DNA of 64,000 bases from Orbilia blumenaviensis (Eukaryota > Ascomycota > Orbiliomycetes > Orbiliales > Orbiliaceae), in assembly GCA_036872755.1 (NCBI GenBank), contig JAVHNS010000001.1:2356001-2420000 (forward strand). The letters run 5' to 3'. Position numbers and translations under genes: made by a program. This document shows positions 57,787 through 64,000 of the stretch, piece after piece. Within the stretch, counting starts at the first letter, position 1. Each line of letters opens with the position of its first letter. The notes beneath the pieces are model-generated. The model was not told the origin of the DNA and did no database searches. It was given only the letters and a program-made list of their open reading frames with translations.

Positions 57787-60493
57787 AATAGTTTTTAGCT
57801 ATTATAGCAGAAGAAGGCTGATGTCAGGATGGGCGAATGGATGGATGCTATTTGGTACGAGCCAGTTATCTATCCCTCCTCTCGACATGTATCATATCAT
57901 GCGATCTGGCCCGACAAATGGCACATCTCCGGGCTTCCCTTGGTTGTTGGCGACAAATCGAGATCCAACCTCATAAATGGTACCTGTCCATACACGCTAT
58001 TTAGCTAGGTACTTCACGGGGAGTTTGACAAGAGGCGAGAAGGTGTATTCTTACCTATTAGGTAAGTCGGATCCAGCAGGGGAAAGTAGGTACCCGGCAG
58101 CCTTCCGGGTTACGTATACACTACACACCCGCGCCTCTCAGGAGTATTATATTAGACACTGTCACTATACTATGCACTAGTACTTATTGATACATGTACA
58201 GTTGTTGGAAGTTCTACCGAGTTCGCGAAGCAGGGAAGAAGAAGGATGTTCTAGCAGGTACCTCATCGTGCATACATTTTAGATAATTAAATATGTACCC
58301 ACAATGCAATGAGAGCATCCCAAACCGCGGTCTACAAAAGCGAACGGTTAAGTTTTCTGCAGGCACTGAATGCGCATGCGGTGCCATAGTTCCAGATTCG
58401 ACGACGAGACAAATTACAGGTGTCACCCATGGGTCCAAAGTACTCAAGTAATTTAGGTACATGTAAATCGATTGCTTTATGCAGGAGCACCATCCAGAAG
58501 ATATGTCACGTAAATACCTAGACATACATCGGCTTGGCTATTTGACTTAAATGAAGCTTATAGTCATACTGAGGGTCCAATGTTGCAACTTCTATCAACC
58601 ACCTCAAGATTATATACATACATATACACTTCCCACTATGCCATGGAACAGGTACTTTTTATTCGCCCCGGTTTCTTTTTGCCAATAATAATATCCGGTG
58701 CGTGTAAAAAGTACAGATATTGAAAGGGGTTATTAACAACATAGAGAGCAATTCCTTAGGGGCTCCCAGGTACGCTAAATAAACATGACAACGATCCTGT
58801 CATGTGCAAGTAGATTTGATGTAAGTGAATCTGGCTGCAGGGGTCTCTGAGCTTATATCCAGCGAGATGGTCACAACAATATGGTCTGAATACAAGCCTT
58901 AGGGTAGAGAGTACGCTTTACAAATCCTGCTGATTCCGCGGATCCGCAAAGTAGCTTTCTAAATAACATTATCTAAAATCAATCGCCGCCTTCATCCTGC
59001 CCTGATATGGTGCAAGTAGTAAGCCTAGGTGTCAGTGCCCCTACCAGGGGGACCTGGGAGACTAAGGTTTATATATATAGGCGGATACTTATGGAATAGT
59101 GAAAGACTTAGGCCGCTAAACTATCTGGATAAGGGTGTTGGGTCGAGCTATTACACCTGCGCTCCACGGCGCGGGGCTGAGCTATCAGTATACATGCATA
59201 ATTTAGATTAGATAAGATAACATAAAGGGATTTAGCAAAGAGAAATGGATGATGTCAGATGACATTGAATAGACAAATCTTAACAAGGGGAAGATGCAAC
59301 TTGTGTCAGGATATACCAATATTTCATCTAAATGTTCCCGACCTAGCAGCTACGTTCAGAATAGCCTCCGCCTCCACAAACATGATATCCTATAATTAAA
59401 ATAAATAGACCATTAGCCTCGAGAAAGATCGTCTTTAAATAGTAGATATGGATACATACGAAGGCGTGGCTTTCGGAAAGCGCAGGGTGTGTACCATGCG
59501 GGTACTGCTTCCTAACCACTGGTCCCTTTTGTCTATAATTCGCTGTTGGTCCACTGCGCCCTCTCCAATTTTTAGGAATACCCCCTTGATTAGCAGGTTG
59601 GTCGAGAGGGCCTAGACTGTTATTAGGTACTTATCTTATTACCACCCCTCATCTAGTCCAGTTCATCAGTTCCTTTCGCTTCGTTGAAGAGGGTTCAACA
59701 AGCCAGAGTCGTGGTGATATTACCGTATACATTGAACGAGATTCGGGAACCGGTTCCCAGGATTGGAAGCAGAATAGTTTCCACATTTGAGGGTTTTTTC
59801 GAACATGCAGCCGAGCCTAGGCAGTATCGATGTTAAAATATTGGGGGTAGATGAGAGAGTAAAGAAATAAGGGAAGGGAGAGATCTCAGACCTGGCAAGC
59901 TTTGGGCCGAAGGCCGCCCTTTATAATACGAACATCATAGTTATACAAATTTTTGATCTTATATTTGCTTAAGATTTATAATTTGATTATACTGTCTATC
60001 ATCTACACTAGTTTTAAGACTCTCGTAGAAGCGATAATAAAATTATAATAATAATACACATGATGCATTGCCACGATGGTTCGGCTCCGTACTTGATCAG
60101 ATATGGTCTTGTCACTGGCACGCTTCAATTGAAGCCTGAGTTGGGGAAGGCAATTACGTCATCAGATAACTACTAGATTTTCCATATAAAGACTTAGGTA
60201 AATATATTTCTAGGTCTTTCCCCTCAGTCGATTGGACTCAGCAACTAATGCACTCCGTAATATACCTAAAAAGTCATGATAAAAGTTGTGGAGTTGAGGT
60301 TAGCATAACTTTGGCTCTCAAAAGCAAAGCCAAAAAAATACAACAAAATGCCAAATATCAAACTCCAAGAAGAAAAAAAAACCTCCACATCTCGAAACCC
60401 TCCTGATACGTCGCAAAAAACCCAGCCATAGCAAAGCACAGCTGGCACAGGTACCCACATATAATATATTCTAACGTATTCTGCGCGGCGCAA
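57180..60493. other. Divergent intergenic region between PTM1-like and GEP4 genes
   Basis: About 3.3 kb with no supported gene. It includes an AACTCG repeat near 57350, a 30-A tract at 57755-57784 and AT-rich DNA. Open frames such as 58214-58525 look random. Degraded repeats are possible near 58900-60000, but none can be bounded. Confidence 0.5.
57755..57784 (+). repeat. Poly(A) tract of 30
   Basis: An uninterrupted run of 30 A in intergenic DNA, 570 bp upstream of the PTM1-like start. Confidence 0.9.
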
Positions 60494-61705
60494 ATGATAG
60501 GTGGCAATCTATCCGCCACATTCAACGCCCTGCGCGTCCTCTACGACCCGTCACTATGCCTGCCTCACATGATAATCCCAACATTTGCGCAGCTGCCAGT
60601 GCCGCTGAGGTTCCCCGGGCAGAAATCTGATATCCGGGCAGTGATATTGGATAAAGACAACTGCATATCTGAGAATTATGCGCTTGAGGTTTATGGGCCT
60701 TACAAGGTATGTTTGTATATCAGTAAAAGCATGCATTTTTGGTTCTAGACATGATACCCTTTGTACTATATGCACGAGATATAGTTGCACGAATTGTATA
60801 AACTTTTTTATGTTAGATTATCGACTAACCATTAGAAAAGGACAAATTCGAGGCTCTCAAGGCAGCATATCCTGGAAATCGTCTCCTCATAGTCTCTAAT
60901 TCCTCAGGAACACAGGACGACAAAGATGGTAAAGAGGTAAGCTAGCAAATAGCTCTGGATTTGATATCCCCCTCCCAAATACTACCACCACCAACAGTGG
61001 CCAATCGAATAACAATTCACGATAACAATACTATAACTTACCCCCAAAAAAATCTATAACTAATTAACTAACCAACCCTACCCTCGCCCCCCGTCTTTTT
61101 TCTAAAACAACTGGTAAATATGGTACCGAGAACTGAAAAAAAAAACAAAAAAGTAACAATTCTTTCTTTTTATAAAAACCAAAAAAAAGGCGGCTCTACT
61201 CTCCCAAACCCTATCCATCCCCGTTCTACGGCACAACGTTAAAAAGCCAGGGTGTCTGGACGAAATTCTCGCCCATCTACGCGCCTGCCCAGATGTTCAA
61301 CTGGAATCCCCCTCCCAAATCGCCGTTGTTGGCGATCGTTTGTTCACCGACGTCATGATGGCCAACATGATGGGCGCTTGGGGTGTGTGGGTTCGAGATG
61401 GTGTAGATGTTAAATATTCTAGTGCTGTATGTGTCCTTCCCCCTTTTCCCTATCTTCCCCCTCCAAAAGTTTATCAAGATGATGAACTGTTTTTTTTTTT
61501 TTCTTCTTCTTTCATTGTTGAAGATCAGGTTATATTTGGGGTGGTTGGAGGCTTTTTTTTATATTTTCATATGGAGGAATAAAGACGGGCTGACGCTGAT
61601 CTAAATGTGATAAACGAATTATAGTTCTCGGGCTTCGAGAAAGGCCTTCATGATTTTCTTGTGAAACGGGGGTACCAACCTCCGTCGCCACAATCAAAGG
61701 CATGA
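60494..61705 (+). CDS. GEP4: Phosphatidylglycerophosphatase GEP4, mitochondrial
   Basis: Removes phosphate from phosphatidylglycerophosphate in the matrix, a step in cardiolipin synthesis. Exons are 60494-60706, 60841-60936, 61190-61426 and 61625-61705, for 208 aa; yeast Gep4 is 185 aa. It begins MIGGNLSATFNALRVLYDPS, typical of the family. HAD-phosphatase motifs are complete: motif I D53-K-D55-N-C with the nucleophile Asp, motif II S90 in LLIVSNSSGT, motif III Lys121/122 in RHNVKKPGC, and motif IV GDRLFTD at 151-157. The C-terminus FSGFEKGLHDFLVKRGYQPP follows. Introns are 134, 253 and 198 nt, all GT-AG. Their Y-rich 3' ends and the AAAAG acceptor of exon 2 were chosen because they alone keep the family string YK-DKFEALKAAYPGNR. 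It faces the partial gene at the right edge. Confidence 0.91.
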
Positions 61706-63599
61706 AATAGGGGCATGGATGCAAAAAGGGTATCTATCGGCCATCTAAGAAGGGGAAAGAACGGAACAGCATTGAGGGTAGTAGTAGTAGCGCATGGTTG
61801 TGCTTGTACTCTTTTATTTCTCTTTTTTTCTTTCTTTCTCTGATAAATACCTAGGTACCTAGATAGATAGTAAAACACCGTATCCGAGGTTTATCACAAC
61901 CAGAAACAGATCTGATCCTCCAGAAAGGGAATACTAAAACAGCAGAAGAGAGAAAGAGGGAATGTACAGACTGCTGTACCCTCCCCTATTCGTGTAACGA
62001 AGACTAAGAAGGTGAGGCTGGGGAGTGACACGGCTGAGAATGGGGAGGGGGTCGGGCGAGTGATAAACGTCTACCTTCAACGGATACCAGCATACAATTA
62101 TATGCACACATCCCTAGGCCTTCCTCCCTTGCCCCCTACCCGGAACTCCCCAGGAAATGTTGACAACCCGCTTCATTCACTCATTCATTCAGCCTCTATA
62201 TATATTTTTTTTAAAAAAAAAAAAGAAAGAAAGAAAGAAAGAGTTCGGATAAACCGGCCTCTTTGTCTGCTGGGCGCGGGTCGTAACGAGATAGTTCGTG
62301 TACGTACGGTTGCTAGGATTATACCCTATCCTGTGTAACCTGTCACATAATATATTTTTGCCTCTGTTACCGGAGATTTCCATCCTCAATTTAGGTAATA
62401 GGTAATATAATTAAGCTTCTTCTGCTTCCTCTCCCGGACGGGTTGATCCTGGTCCCCCAAAACAAAGCAAAAGACGGAGACGTTTTTCGTTCTTTGTTTA
62501 TATCACGACTTGATTCAGCTTCACACCATTGCACAAGCCTTCAAAGGGAGGGGCGGAAAGAAACGTGCTCATTAATAATAATTGATTATCAATAAATAAT
62601 AAAGAGGTTCTGGACTAATAAATATTATTACTACATGAAAGTAAAGAAAAAGTCAAGTCAAAAAAAGAAATGAAACAGAAAAAAATGGTACTCGCTGGCG
62701 AGTTCCGTAGACGAACTTCTGGAAGAACTGCAGTAAAATAAAAACATAATAGTATATAAGAAAAATATGATAAGTCTTGTGAGGGGAATAACAGGGTCAT
62801 TAGGTAGTTATATCGCAAAAAAGAGATAATTATATTAAAAGATAACTACGGGGCATTACAATGAACAAGAAGAGTATGGTGGTGTTGGAGGAAGATAGGA
62901 AGGAGGAGTAGTTTTTTGACGTTTTTTGATATTCCCTTTTCTTTGTAAAGCTGTCATGTTATGTAAATCTTTGGTTTAATATATGACAACGAGGGAGCTC
63001 GAGACAGACCGCTCGAGATTTGAGAGATAGAGATGAAGGCGGGGGGCAATTGAGCTTTCGCTAAAAAGGAGTTTTTTCGTTTTATCCATCGATAAGGATT
63101 GGGGATAATCATTTTCGGCCTCCGGGACGGTGACAATGATGGTGGAGATGTCAAGTAATAAGGAAAAAGGAAAAGGAATCAATAAACGAAGGCCATTACG
63201 ATGAGTGAGTGATGTAAAAAGCAAGATGCGAGTATGAGTGTGGGGAGCAGAAAAAATACAATATGCTTTACATGACTTCTTCTGACAAAAAAGCAATCAG
63301 ATCCCAACAATGTAAACGAATGCATTGATACCCAAACTATTAAAAAAAAGAATTGGCAGCTAACAACAATATAGATAAAAACAGACCAGAAAAGATAAGG
63401 GAAAAAAATGAAAGACGTTTTGTTACCACCAGGTGAATTCGATTTCGCTAGACATCATGATCGGAGAGATAGTTTTGGACCCATTAAGTTTGTTATGTTA
63501 TGCATGCAGATAGATGATTGATATGACTAAAAGAGATAGGTGAAAAATGGTGGCGAGATCAGGAGAAATTAAAGGTTTTTTGTTCTGGTGACGCTTGCA
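61706..63599. other. Convergent intergenic region at the right of GEP4
   Basis: About 1.9 kb. An exact TACCTAGGTA is at 61848-61857, followed by a second CCTAG. A-rich and GAAA-repeat tracts lie near 62215-62242. It is probably mostly the two 3' UTRs and spacer; no gene is seen. Confidence 0.55.
61848..61857. repeat. TACCTAGGTA palindrome, copy 5
   Basis: An exact copy of the recurrent palindrome, 143 bp after the GEP4 stop codon. Confidence 0.6.
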
Positions 63600-64000
63600 T
63601 CACTGCAGCTGTTGCGGTTGGCCCTGCTGCATGGTATGGGGTAGTTGGTGCTGCTGCTCCGGTGAGAGTGCAACGTGGTGACCCATGGGGCTCATGTTGT
63701 ACGGCGACAGATGGCTGTCAACGTCATCGATCTCCTCGAGGGCTGGCGGGCTCTGGTGAATTGCTAACGATTGCTTGGCATATAGATCTGTCAATTCATC
63801 GTTACCGTAGAGGGCTTGTTCATGGGTGAGCGGGAACAGCTCGGCTGATCCTGTTCGGTCGATGAATGGAGGGGAGCCGGATGCGATAATTGGATCACCA
63901 TTGCTCAGTGCCGAAAGCGGGGATACAGACTGTGGAATAAGGCCGTTGGGGTTGATCATGGGAGATAACCAGGGCTGGTCCATAAAGGGGGAGTGGAGGC
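63600..64000 (-). CDS. C-terminal part of an unrecognised Pro/Gln-rich protein (gene runs off the right edge)
   Basis: The frame is open from the window edge to a TGA at 63600-63602, giving 132 visible residues. The visible part has no fold I recognise. It is rich in Ser, Pro and Gln and includes LSPMINPNGLIPQSVSPLSA, THEQALYGNDELTDLYAKQS, an acidic EEIDDVDS and a Gln-rich end (SPEQQHQL to QPQQLQ). Such tails are common in fungal transcription factors, so a regulator is a reasonable guess, but no DNA-binding domain is in view. The Met at 63983 is internal, since the frame continues upstream with LHSPF. The good match of codon periodicity to the end of a long open stretch supports coding, but only moderately. 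Confidence 0.6.
   Translation of the reverse strand, partial: LHSPFMDQPWLSPMINPNGLIPQSVSPLSALSNGDPIIASGSPPFIDRTGSAELFPLTHEQALYGNDELTDLYAKQSLAIHQSPPALEEIDDVDSHLSPYNMSPMGHHVALSPEQQHQLPHTMQQGQPQQLQ

Overview
The window looks like nuclear DNA of a filamentous ascomycete (Pezizomycotina). The genes are eukaryotic and split by short GT-AG introns, mostly 57 to 250 nt. Their products match fungal families such as Rrp5, Mkt1, Swd2, Oac1, Gep4, Ptm1 and fungal SRP9/SRP21. Gene density is low (18 genes, two cut by the window edges), and long AT-rich gaps carry homopolymer runs of 20 to 31 bases. That would suit an early-diverging Pezizomycotina lineage (Pezizomycetes or Orbiliomycetes), but this placement is only inference.

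Layout from left to right: RRP5 5' part (-, 1-862); ureidoimidazoline decarboxylase (+, 3472-5633); an unrecognised basic/acidic protein (-, 6276-7011); a WDR44/Dgr2-type WD-repeat protein (+, 11291-14422); MKT1 (-, 16188-18561); a 2-oxoglutarate/Fe(II) dioxygenase (+, 20317-21878); an inverted-repeat, MITE-like element (about 21931-22352); mitochondrial oxaloacetate carrier OAC1 (-, 22657-23996); SWD2 (+, 25289-26557); 3-hydroxyisobutyryl-CoA hydrolase (+, 27148-28981); an ATF/CREB-type bZIP factor (-, 31540-33051); a 7.8 kb gene-poor gap; mitochondrial EF-Tu TUF1 (+, 40835-42665); a GTPBP1/2-type GTPase (+, 44629-46884); ribonucleotide reductase small subunit (+, 48678-49977); SRP9/SRP21 (-, 50764-51359); a DUF1308 protein (+, 51912-54063); a PTM1-like seven-transmembrane protein (-, 54735-57179); PGP phosphatase GEP4 (+, 60494-61705); and the 3' end of an unrecognised Pro/Gln-rich protein (-, 63600-64000).

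The genes are mostly conserved housekeeping functions: ribosome assembly (RRP5), protein targeting (SRP9), translation and mRNA control (TUF1, GTPBP, MKT1), chromatin and RNA 3' ends (SWD2), DNA precursor supply (RNR2), and mitochondrial metabolism and lipids (OAC1, HIBCH, TUF1, GEP4). I see no biosynthetic cluster, CRISPR array, prophage, rRNA or convincing tRNA. No intact transposase or reverse transcriptase is visible.

No clearly new multi-gene system stands out. The most interesting signals are a 13-nt microexon between two very long introns in the decarboxylase gene, a roughly 420-bp inverted-repeat element between two convergent genes, a perfect 10-bp palindrome (TACCTAGGTA) that recurs five times in gaps and introns-free DNA only, MluI-type cell-cycle boxes upstream of RNR2, and an intron-like tract in the WD-repeat gene that cannot be spliced out in frame. 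All exon joins were worked out by eye from reading frame, splice sites and family resemblance.
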